Below the pieces are notes generated by a model. The model searched no databases. It was given only the letters and a program-made list of their open reading frames with translations, and was not told the DNA's origin. Positions 36,901 to 64,000 of a stretch of 64,000 nucleotides of DNA are shown here, one piece after another. The position numbers were made by a program, and so were the translations under genes. Where the stretch lies: assembly GCF_041146395.1 (NCBI RefSeq), contig NC_091010.1, positions 49,558,001-49,622,000 on the forward strand, in the 5' to 3' direction. Within the stretch, counting starts at the first letter, position 1. Each line of letters begins with the position of its first letter. This stretch comes from Eulemur rufifrons (Eukaryota > Chordata > Mammalia > Primates > Lemuridae).

Positions 36901-37221
36901 GCTGGGCGTGGTGGCTCACATCCGTAATTCCAGCACTTTGGGAGCCTGAGGATGGAGGATCACTTGAGGCCAGGAGTTTGAGACCAGCCTGGGCAACATA
37001 GTGAGACCCCATCTCTACAAAAAATTTAAAAATTAGCTGGGCATTGAGACACATGCCTGTAGTCCCAGCTACTCAGCAGACTGAGGTAAGAGGATTGCTT
37101 GAGCCCAAGAGTTTGAGGTTATAGTGAGCCATGATCGTGCCACTGCACTCCAACCTGGGTAACAGTAAGATCCCATTCAAAAAAAAAAATGTTTTCAATT
37201 TAAAGAATAATTTAAAAAAAA
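36900..37221 (+). repeat. Alu with long A-rich tail
   Basis: GGCTGGGCGTGG start; a tail of A-rich and T-containing sequence runs to 37221. GAAACAGTTTTTA at 36887-36899 repeats exactly at 37222-37234, a 13-bp target-site duplication. Confidence 0.85.
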
Positions 37222-37249
37222 GAAACAGTTTTTAAAATGTATTTTAAAA

Positions 37250-37475
37250 TCTATTGGAACAGAAAGCAGATTGGAAGTTGCTGGGCCTGGAGAGAGGGAG
37301 CAATGGGGAGTGACTATTCAAAGGATATGGAGTTTTATTATGGAGGGATGGAAATATTTTGGGACTAGATTGAGGTGGTGGCTGTACTGTGAATGTACTA
37401 AATGCTACCGAATCATTCATTTCAAAATGATTTTTATGTTATGTAAATTTCACCTCAATTTTAAAAATCTATTGG
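37250..37475 (+). repeat. Old L1 3' end, sense
   Basis: 'gcaatggggagtgactatt', 'gaatgtactaaatgctacc' and 'gtaaatttcacctcaattt' are in old L1 3' UTR order. Confidence 0.65.
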
Positions 37476-37479
37476 TAGG

Positions 37480-38810
37480 GAATTTATGGAATTATCAGAA
37501 AAATATCATCATGGAAGTCTACCACACCTTCTGCTCCAGCTGAGACCACTGTGTACAGCCACCCTGGGTCAACCTCAGCAAGAAGAAATCCCATTAGGAC
37601 AACATAAACCAGATCTAATAAAAGTATTGATTTCAAAACAAAGGCTAGAGAAAAAGCCAGAAATCTCTTTGAATGTAAATGGGGGGAAAAAAAGCTGGAA
37701 ATGTTGCTTACCTGTGAGCAACCATCAGTGATTTTTCAACTAATATTACTTTTATTATATCATCACATGTTTCTAAGGTCCTGAAAAAGATCAAAATTGT
37801 AAGAATACATTTTTTTTTCTTAGAACCAAATAAGCTGATGTACCTGAAAGCTAACACAGCAATATAAAATGGAAATAACTGAGAGGGGCATCATGGGCCC
37901 TTAAAACAGAGTTTATATGTGAAATTTTATTTTTCTTTATAGACCATACAATAGTAGCTTTGCAACATTTTCGAACTTAATGTACAGGTTAGGTTGATGT
38001 CATCATGCATGTTGCAATTTTCAAATATCTCACATGGATGTGCCATTTGCAAATGGGGTGAGTGCCCCGAATCCAACCAAACAAAGCCCTGTTTTTATTG
38101 CATTACCGTGCCCTGCCGCATACCCTTAAAGGACAAAGAGAATGATTACTATGTAGATCAAAGGGCTTCTCTCCTCCTCTATTGATCTCCTGGAAGATGA
38201 TTTGATTGCCCCATGTTTTATACTGATACTTCACAAACTTACTAGGTGGGGATGGGGAGCAGCTAAGATTTACGAATCCTTTCTTACATTCCCTTTAAAA
38301 CATACACACAGAGCAGGATTATAATAAAACAGTGAGCCATAGTGAAGATATTTAAAGATTTATTTTTCTGCAGTGTCTCAGTGATTCTGAATGAAACAGA
38401 ATAGAGAGAGCTCAGGCTACAAACAAAAATGAAGATTGATCTTGGAGGGGTCTCTAGGCTTGCTTCCTCATTGATTTATCACTGTGGCCATTCTCTCTCC
38501 AATGAGGCTAGTGGTCTGAGACATTCTGTATCTGAGACGTTTCATTCTGGCTCTGAGTTACAGAATACTCAGCAGAGTGTAATCAAAATCACTTGTATAA
38601 GGGCTGGAGTTTTGAAATATAATCAGTAGCAGGTTTTAGTCACTCGCTGATTATTGCACAGGGCAGAAAAGCATCTTTCCTTAGAAGTGCTTATTAGAAC
38701 AAACGTCACTCACTTAGGTTCATCTGCTGTGCCGTATGTGAATAAATGAGAGGTGTAACATCCATCTTTCATGGTTTCCTGCCATAAGGATTAATACACG
38801 ATAGAACATA
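37480..38810. other. Spacer sequence, no feature seen
   Basis: Largely single-copy text with no exon or repeat that I can name. Confidence 0.4.
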
Positions 38811-38825
38811 TCATAATATAGAATT
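38811..38825. repeat. Target-site duplication, left copy (L1)
   Basis: TCATAATATAGAATT, identical to 40818-40832. Confidence 0.92.
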
Positions 38826-40817
38826 TTTTTTTTATTCATGATGAATTATTAAGTGAACAGTGCAAGTTAAAAACAATAGTTTCATATTTTTTCCCCACCC
38901 CCCCTTTCCCGAGTCAGCACCTTCAAGTGTTACCACTCCCCAAACAGTGCGCAATGCACTCATTGTGTAGGCATATCCCCATCCCCTCCCCCACCCCCCA
39001 CCTCAGTCTGATGTCCAATTGGTGTCGTTCCCAGATTTGTATTTAGGTGATGATCAGGGAAACCAATTTTCTGGTGAGTACATGTGATGCATGTTTTTCC
39101 ATTCTTGGGATACTTCACTTAATATAATGGGTTCCAACTCTCTCCAGGAGAACCATAGAGATGTCGTATCTTCATCATTCCTTATAGCTGAGTAGTATTC
39201 CATGGTATACATATACCACAGTTTACTAATCCAATCATGTATTGATGGGCATTTGGGTTGTTTCCACATCTTTGCTATTGTGAATTGTGCTGCTATAAAC
39301 ATTTGGGTACATGTGCCTTTGTTACAGAATGACCTTTTTTCCTTTGGGTATATGCCCAGTAATGGGATTGCTGGGTCAAATGGCAGGTCTACTTGAATCT
39401 GTTTAAGATACCTCCATAATGCTTTCCACAGGGGTTGCACTAGTTTGCAGTCCCACCAGCAGTGTATTAGTGTTCCTGTCTCTCCACACCCACGCCAACA
39501 TGTGTTGTTTTGGGTTTTTTTGATAAAGGCCATTCTCACTGGGGTTAAGTGATATCTCATTGTGGTTTTGATTTGCATTTCCCTGATGATTAGAGATGTT
39601 GAACACTTTTTCATATGTTTGTTAGCCATTTTTATATCTTCTTTTGAAAAATTTCTATTCATGTCCTTTGCCCACTTTTTGATAGGGTTGCTTGATTTTT
39701 TCTTGCTGATTTTCCTGAGTTCTAAATAGATTCTTGTTATCAGTCCTTTATCTGATGTGTAGTATGCAAAAATTTTTTCCCATTCTGTAGGTGGTCTGTT
39801 TATTCTCTGGACTGTTTCTTTGGCTGTGCAGAAGCTTTTTAATTTAATCATGTCCCATTCATTTATTTTTGTTGCTGCTGTGATTGCCTTGGGGGTCTTC
39901 TTCATAAATTCTTTGCCTAGGCCAATGTCTGTAAGAGTCTTTCCTACATTTTCTTCTAGAATTCTGATTGTATCACGCCTAAGGTTTAAGTCTGTTATCC
40001 ACCGTGATTTGATTTTTGTGAGAGGTGAAAGCTGTGGGTCCTGTTTCAGTCTTCTACAAGTGGCTAACCAATTCTCCCAGCACCATTTGTTGAATAGGGA
40101 TTCTTGTCCCCAGGGTATATTCTTTCCCGCTTTGTCAAAAATTAGGTGACTATATGAGGATGGTTCTATATTTGGATTTTCTGTTGTGTTCCACTGGTCT
40201 GTGTCCCTGCACTTGTGCCAATACCAGGCTGTTTTAAGAACCACGGCCTTGTAGTATTGTTTGAGGTCTGGCAAATTAATACCTCCCATTTTGTTTTTGT
40301 TGCTTAAAATTGCTTTTGCTATACGGGGTCTTCTTTGATTCCATACAAAGTGTATAATTATTTTCTCTATGTCTGTAAAGAATGATGTTGGTAATTTAAT
40401 AGGGATTGCATTGAATCTGTAGATCACTTTGGGTAGTATAGACATTTTAACAATGTTGATTCTTCCGATCCACGAGCATGGTATATTTTTCCATCTATTT
40501 GCAAGTTCTGCTATTTCTTTTCTCAGTGTTTCATAGTTTTCCTTATAGAGGTCCTTTACCTCTTTAGTTAGATATATACCTAGATATTTTATTTTCTTTG
40601 TTGCTATTTTGAAGGGTATTGAGTCTTTAATTTGGTTTTCCGATTGACTGTTATTGGCATATATAAATGCCTCTGATTTGTGTATATTAATTTTGTAGCC
40701 TGAGACTTTGCTGTATTCGTTAATCAATTCCAGGAGTCTCTTGGTTGAATCCTGGGGGTTTTCCAGATATAACATCATATCATCAGCAAAAAGTGAGAGT
40801 TTGATCTCTTCCTTCCC
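38826..40817 (-). mobile_element. Young 5'-truncated L1
   Basis: About 2.0 kb of L1 lying antisense: a short poly(A) (the T run at 38824-38833), a 3' UTR (38834-39053) with the G-rich polypurine tract typical of L1 3' UTRs (C-rich here near 38892-38910 and 38978-39000), then the 3' part of ORF2. It is cut off at 40817, inside the reverse transcriptase domain. A perfect 15-bp target-site duplication flanks it and the remaining frame is open, both signs of a recent insertion. It lacks ORF1, the endonuclease and the 5' promoter, so it cannot move by itself. Confidence 0.93.
39054..40817 (-). pseudogene. L1 ORF2, 3' fragment with open frame
   Basis: The frame is open from the truncation point for 588 codons including the stop; the first Met of the fragment is at 40778. 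The start holds the reverse transcriptase catalytic FADD (40779-40790) in the context [15 protein letters not shown]. Further on are the L1 thumb-like stretch ([28 protein letters not shown], noted here only in part: [11 protein letters not shown]) and the C-terminal Cys motif region ([18 protein letters not shown] shortened: [10 protein letters not shown]). It ends in a normal L1 C terminus (YSPENWFP). The full ORF2 is about 1275 aa in human L1, so less than half is present. It is a non-functional remnant, though with no internal stop. Confidence 0.9.
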
Positions 40818-40832
40818 TCATAATATAGAATT
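40818..40832. repeat. Target-site duplication, right copy (L1)
   Basis: TCATAATATAGAATT, exact match to 38811-38825. Confidence 0.92.
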
Positions 40833-42645
40833 CTTGATGTCCTTTAGGGCTAAAGAATCCTGTATCTTTATCTTAAGCCAGACTTTAGCTCAACAAAAGG
40901 AACTCTTTCTGGCAACTAAAACTGTCCATGGAATCATCTAGTCTGTAAAGTAGAAGAAGAAGAGCCAAGATTAGAATTCGGGTGAAAGCAAAATCCAGGT
41001 CCAACTTCAGAGCCTGAGATGTTTATCACCAAGCTGCATCCCCACCCTTCTCCTGGTTATTGATAGAAGCCCGTGAAGTGAAAAAATATGTAAGAAAGAA
41101 GAAAGGAAAAAATAGATGGTTCAGCATCAATCTTGTAAGATTAATGGATCTCCTTATTCATTAGAAGGGACCTCACTCAGCAAAGAAATCAGTGACTACA
41201 TAAGGACCATATTTGAATTTGATAATAGACTATGCCGGGTACTGCTATGAGTGCTTTACATATTCATTTCATTCTCATGACAACCCTTTGAGTTAGATAT
41301 CATTGCCTCCTTTTACAGATAAGGGAAACTGAAGTTTAGAGACGTTATAATACATAACATACCCAAGATCGCATAGTTTGCAAGCAGCAAAGCTGAGATT
41401 CAAATCTATGCTGTCTGGCTCCACAATTCATGTCCTCAACCACTATGCAATACTGCCTTTATGTCTTTTTGCAGTCTTTGTCTTCTTCATCTTCTAATCT
41501 AAAATATTATTCAATTAGCTTTCCTCTTGGGAAATGTTTTCTCAGAAACATTAGAAGAAAAAAATCTATTCTCATTTCAATGAAAATAGTATAACAATGA
41601 GAACATATAAAACCACAGACACCATCAGAACAAAATTAAAATGCAGTTAACGATCAAGCCATAATATCCATTCCACATAAGTAAATGCTTGGCAGGCTTT
41701 CAGGAGATCAATATGGCATTTCATTTTGTGAGAGGACTATTAACCTCTGTAGGTACTAAAATTTAGATTTCACCAGTCCAGTTTTGAAGAGAAGCCAATA
41801 ATCCAATAGTCAAACTCATGTACACAACAACATTGAAAAAAGATAAAAAATGACGACCTGCTCTTAAGTCATGGTCTACTCAAGAAAACAAAGACGAACA
41901 TTCAGAACCAGCATCTGCTTGAATCTTCTCTGTTACCAGGGGTTTCCAAGATAGCAAAATATGGCATGGTGGTTGGAATCATGAGAATTTTAAAGGAAAA
42001 AAATTAAATTTTTAACTATGAGTCCCACCTGCATCTGATAAGCAATTATGACTTGGAACACTACAAGAATATTCATCTAGGAGTGGATAAGAGGACATGT
42101 GCACTTTGGGCAAGCTGAATAGGACAAGTAAATGGGTCCAAGGCATTACTTTCAGGAATTCTAAGCCAAGTCACTGCAGGAGAGGCAGAGGAGTTTGAGG
42201 TCTGTGTTAGCTTGGAGTCCAGAGGAGGAATTGGACTCCATTTACACTAGAGACTAGATATAAATGCATCTGACTCAAGAAGGAGGGAAAGGCAATGTCG
42301 AAATAAAGGGGAAGCTCAGTGAAGCCCAAGTTCAAAGGAAGTGGCTTCGACTTATATTAGAGAGAAAACGGGATGATATTTAAGGGAGGAACTGAGAAAC
42401 CTACTAAGCATACATTCTGCCAAACAACTACCACAAATTATTCCTCTGGGCATCTTTGCTTAATATCATCTCAGATAGGGCTTAGGCAAAAATAAAGGGA
42501 CCTGCAAGCTGTCCCAATCAAATATTTCTTTAGCCATTGAATTAGGCTCTGGAATCTGCACTTCATATACTCTTATTTGTAAACATTTGTACAATTTTGT
42601 TTCTGCTTATGTTTCTAGTAAAAATTCCTTTTGAAAAAACTTTCG
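40833..42645. other. Spacer sequence with one MIR
   Basis: Apart from the MIR at 41235-41460 no family or exon is recognised. Confidence 0.4.
41235..41460 (-). repeat. MIR SINE, antisense
   Basis: 'gctatgagtgctttacat', 'cctccttttacagataagg', 'caagcagcaaagctgagat' and 'caaccactatgcaatactg' cover most of a reversed MIR. Confidence 0.8.
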
Positions 42646-42988
42646 GGCCGGGTGCAGTGGCTCACGCCTGTAATCCTAGCACTCTGGGAGGCCGAGGTGG
42701 GTGGATCGTTTGAGCTCAGGAGTTCCAGACCAGCCTGAGCAAGAGTGAGACCCCCACCCCCAACAAAAAAATAGAAAGAAATTAGCTGGACAACTAAAAA
42801 TATATATAAAAAATTAGCCGGGCATAGTGGTGCATGCCTGTAGTCCCAGCTACTCGGGAGGCTGAGGCAGGATTGCTTGAGCCCAGGGGAGTTTGAGGTT
42901 GCTGTGAGCTAGGCTGACACCACAGCACTCTAGCGTGGGCAACAGAGCGAGACTTTGTCTCAAAAAACAAAACAAACAAAAAAAACAT
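42646..42988 (+). repeat. Strepsirrhine-type Alu
   Basis: GGCCGGGTGCAGTGGC start, the 'ggacaactaaaaatatata' middle segment and the 'gctaggctgacaccacagc' right arm. Lacks the extra 4 nt found in the youngest copies (it has GCACTCTAGC). Confidence 0.9.
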
Positions 42989-43551
42989 TTGGGTACTAAA
43001 GATAACAACCTTTAAACATTAATATCTCTTCTTTTTGCCCCAATTTTGTTACAAATGGGGCACCCTAAGTAGCTACTAAAGACCATGTTATTTATGAAAT
43101 GTGAGCTATACCTCAGTTTTTAAATCTTGGATTTCTGCCACGGAATATTGTGCATTAAAGGGTTAACTCAGCAGGCTTGGATTGTCCAAATCCTGTACAT
43201 TCCAAGGGTCTTCAGGACTGTGGGCTTGCTTGGCTTCTGGGAGATATTTTCCTAACCCTTGGAATGTTTTGCCTGATAAGAGTGTCTTTGTATGCCTGAG
43301 ATCTTGGACCATCCCCTACAATTTATGCTAATAATATGATTTATGGTGAACACCTATTTTTTTATGCATGGGGTCCTGAACCATGCTGTATCAATTTGAC
43401 TTCTAGGCAGGTTCTAGGGGTCTATCTAATCAATCACATGGGTGCTGCATGCCTACTTGATTGACTCTCAATAGAAATCCTAGACACTAAAGCCTGGGTA
43501 AGCTTCCCTGGTTGGCAACACTTCACCCATGCCAAGAAATTCCTGGGAAGG

Positions 43552-43691
43552 GGCCAGGCACGGTGACTCACACCTGCAATCCTAGCACTCTGGGAGGCCG
43601 AGATGGGGGGATCACTTGAGCTCAGGAGTTGGAGACCAACCTGAACAAGATCAAGACCCCATCTCATTAAATAAATAAATAAAATTTAAAA
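43552..43691 (+). repeat. FLAM-like Alu monomer
   Basis: GGGCCAGGCACGGTGAC start with a tail of AAAT units (43666-43690). Flanks AAATTCCTGGGA and AAATTCTTGGGA are a near-exact duplication. Confidence 0.85.
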
Positions 43692-43800
43692 AAAATTCTT
43701 GGGAGAATTAAGCACTATCCATGCAACTCCACCGGGAGAAGACAACTGGAAGTTTGTGCCTGGGTTTCCTGGATTCCCCTCTATATTCCTATTCCTTTTG

Positions 43801-44094
43801 TTATCTATCTATCTATTTATTTATTTGAGACAGAGTCTCACTCTGTCTCCCAGGATGGAGTGCAGTGATACAATCATAGCTCACTGTAACCTGGAATTCC
43901 TGGGCTCAAGTGATCTGGACCAGTTAGGACTCCAGGTGTACACCACCATGCCCAGCTAAGTTTATTTTTTTTGTGTGGAGACAGGGTTTCACCAAGTTGC
44001 CCAGGCTGATCTTGAACTCCTAGCCTGAAGAGATCCTCTCACCTTGGCTTCCCAGTGCTGGGATTACAGGCGAAAGCCACCATGCCCAGCTCCT
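43801..44094 (-). repeat. Alu element, antisense
   Basis: The tail is a TATC/TTAT array (43801-43825); both arms follow in reverse, ending 'caccatgcccagc'. A short deletion lies in the left part near 43915. Confidence 0.85.
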
Positions 44095-44244
44095 TTTGCT
44101 GATTTTAATCTGGATCCTTTCACTGTAATAAACTATAACCATGAATATAACAGCTTTTCTGGGTCCTGCTGAGTCCTTCTAGTCAATCACTGAACCTGAA
44201 GGTGGCCTTAGGGATCCCAACTTAGATATGTTAACATGGTATAA

Positions 44245-44550
44245 GAATAAAAATACAGTCATCCCTCGGTATGTGTGGGGGGATTGGTTCCAGGACCCCC
44301 CACGAATACCAAAATCTGTGGATGCTCGGGTCCCCTGTATAAAATCATGCAATATTTGCATATAACCTATACACGTTCTCCTGTACACTTTAAATCATCT
44401 CCAGATATAATACCTAATACAATGTAAATGCTATGTAAACAGTTGTTCTACTTTATTTTTTGTTGTATTGTCTTTTTTGGTTTTTTCTCCAAATATTTTC
44501 AACTCAAAAGTTGGTTGAATCCACAGATACAGAGGATTGACTATATTAAT
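44245..44550. repeat. Tigger-type MITE (MER2-like)
   Basis: 'cagtcatccctcggtatgt' at the left and 'ttggttgaatccacagata' at the right, with 'ccaaaatctgtggatgctc' between, are the marks of a TcMar-Tigger MITE. It ends about 100 nt short of the PCGF6 poly(A) candidates. Confidence 0.7.
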
Positions 44551-44647
44551 TAATTTGTGCAAGAAATACTTAAGAGTCAATGAATTCTATACTTGCTATT
44601 CTACCCACTGTCAAAATTATCTATTATAATCAGTGAAGGTAAAGATG

Positions 44648-44653
44648 TTTATT
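44648..44653 (-). terminator. PCGF6: Distal poly(A) signal candidate, PCGF6
   Basis: TTTATT on the + strand, so AATAAA on the gene strand, 1.25 kb after the PCGF6 stop. Confidence 0.3.
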
Positions 44654-44749
44654 AAAATCTATTTGATGGCAGCTTAACTAGGATTTGGACACTGTATCTC
44701 TAAAAGGGTTTTGGTTATTTTTTTAAAATTCACAGTAAACACTAATATT

Positions 44750-45901
44750 TCAAAATAGGTTAAAATAAATTTTTATTAAATGTTAGAAGAAATTTATATA
44801 TAATTCACAAATTCTTTACAAAGAATTGCCAATCCTTGTCCACTTTTGTAATAATTCCTGTACAGATTTAGAAATTTTGCTGTGAAATATGGTCTACAAA
44901 ACATTTCTTTAGAAAGCATCATAATGCTAATTTTAGGCAAAATAATGTTTAAAACTGAAATCTTTGCATGAAACTGAGCCAAAACACCCTTATTCTTTAT
45001 CCCAGTGACCAAATAATGGTAAAATAAACATTAAACTGAGGAAACAATAAGTGTCGTGTAAATTCCTCAAATTCACTCAAAACATTTGATTACTTTCAGA
45101 ATCAGTGCCATTACAAGGTATCAAAAATCATAGTACGTACTCAAATAAAATGAATGTTAATCAAATTAACATTCAAAGAATAAAGATATTGTCACAAAGA
45201 AGTACCCCTTATTGTAAGATATATTATAGAAGTCTTTTTACATTGAAGACTTATGGCAACAGCCATAAACCCTACAGAAGATAGTCTCCTCACACAGAAT
45301 AATGATAATTCATCCATTTTAGAAGTGAATAACATCTTCTTAGTAGTGCTGCTGGTATAAAAAAAGATACAAATTCAAAATAAGCTGGCAACATACAAAA
45401 GTAGCCAATGGTTTTGGTCTTTGTCTAAGAGTACAGTCCCTAGTTTAACAAAGACTGGCTTTGAATCTCCCATTCAAAAGCACACTTCTTTTCCACAAGG
45501 ACGACTGCCCAACTGATGCCATCCCAGAGAGCAGAATCCCAACCATAAACTTTAAAGGGATATGGCTTAACAAAGAAGAAAACAGTAACCAATTTACCGT
45601 ATAGATGGGAAACAAAAATCAAAGTATTAAAAATCACAAGGAATTTTAAAATTCAACGTTTTGAAATTTTTCCCCTGAGCTATGGATGCTTTTTATATAC
45701 AGTATCTAGTAAAACAGATGCATTCCATCATTTCAAGTTGTACTTATAAATGCTAAGATTCTTGGTGCTAAAAATAGATAAGTTATGTCTTGAACAGCAT
45801 AAAGTGGTGGCGATTACGCGTTTCATGGAAATCTTTGGTGAGACGCAGTCCTGCAGAAGCCTCCTTACTTTGTTTCCCTCCTCACGATATAACTAGGATC
45901 T
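44750..45901 (-). other. PCGF6: PCGF6 3' UTR
   Basis: Repeat-free AT-rich stretch between the stop codon and the poly(A) signals. The 3' limit is inferred. Confidence 0.6.
44772..44777 (-). terminator. PCGF6: Poly(A) signal candidate, PCGF6
   Basis: AATAAA on the gene strand, 1.13 kb after the stop, at the end of a repeat-free block. A mRNA of about 2.2 kb would result, which agrees with what I recall for human PCGF6. Confidence 0.5.
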
Positions 45902-63683
<17,782 letters not shown>

Positions 63684-64000
63684 CTGAAAAATGAGAGCAA
63701 AATTAATCAATATTTAATACTTTAAACTACATGTTTAATCATAAAACAACATAAAAATAACATAAATATAAATATTTGAGAAACATCAATTCATACCTAA
63801 ACCTTTATGAAATAAATGTAACTGTTTCTGCCACCTAGTGGTAAGGCAAAGGCAGCTTTACCCAGTATTTTACACTACTTTCATGCTTAATTTCAGAAGT
63901 GAAAAGTATATTCTTTTTTTTATGCAAAACATATTAGGATTTACTTATTTTCTTCAGCTTTATTAAGATATAACTGACAAAAGTTGTATATATTTATAGA
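63684..64000 (-). other. PCGF6: PCGF6 intron, continues past the window
   Basis: Intron text; the last 55 nt ('gctttattaagatataact') look like the start of an antisense old L1 end. Confidence 0.7.

Larger units (their letters stand above)
43020..44230 (+). repeat. Possible solo LTR, carrying two Alu-type inserts
   Basis: About 0.8 kb of text outside the inserts, ending in 'cactgtaataaactataac' and 'cctgctgagtccttctag', looks like the R/U5 part of an LTR with an internal AATAAA. No TG...CA ends or target duplication could be fixed. Family unknown; it could instead be another old repeat. Confidence 0.35.

Noticed and set aside
40708..40941. Plus-strand frames within and beside the L1 at 39-41 kb
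   Set aside because: They are antisense shadows of ORF2 or cross its insertion boundary.

Overview
This window is nuclear DNA from a primate, most likely a strepsirrhine (lemur or loris group). The protein-coding exons match primate neurofilament and Polycomb genes. The youngest SINEs are Alus with a right arm not seen in anthropoid Alus: they read GCTAGGCTGACGCCACGG where anthropoid Alus have a different segment, and carry an extra A/T-rich stretch in the middle of the element. Species cannot be fixed by reading alone.

Layout. Positions 1-23.3 kb are intergenic and packed with old L1, MIR and Alu copies. A CpG-rich promoter at about 23.3 kb begins INA (alpha-internexin, + strand): three coding exons at 23543-24607, 31931-32055 and 33639-33948, joining to 1500 nt (499 aa plus stop), followed by a 3' UTR of about 0.8 or 1.7 kb. 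Between 35.6 and 44.7 kb lies a tail-to-tail intergenic spacer that contains a recent 5'-truncated L1 with a perfect 15-bp target-site duplication. From about 44.7 kb to the window end runs the 3' part of PCGF6 (- strand): terminal exon 45902-45958, then 51221-51307, 57121-57219 and a 28-nt microexon at 63656-63683; the upstream exons lie beyond 64000. The INA(+)/PCGF6(-) convergent order is the one known on human 10q24.33.

The two genes are neighbours but work separately. INA makes a class IV neuronal intermediate filament. PCGF6 is a RING-type subunit of the non-canonical Polycomb complex PRC1.6; the part seen here is its C-terminal ubiquitin-like (RAWUL) domain.

The most notable extras are: a full-length Y1 RNA retrocopy in PCGF6 intron sequence (46596-46707); a fold-back Alu hairpin (50289-50606); four young Alus sharing a 4-nt right-arm duplication that mark a young lineage-specific subfamily; an RE1/NRSF-like site 8.8 kb upstream of INA (14713-14733); and an unrecognised 117-codon frame with a membrane-like N terminus (7631-7984). 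I see no bacterial, phage or CRISPR-type system, and no clearly new gene system.
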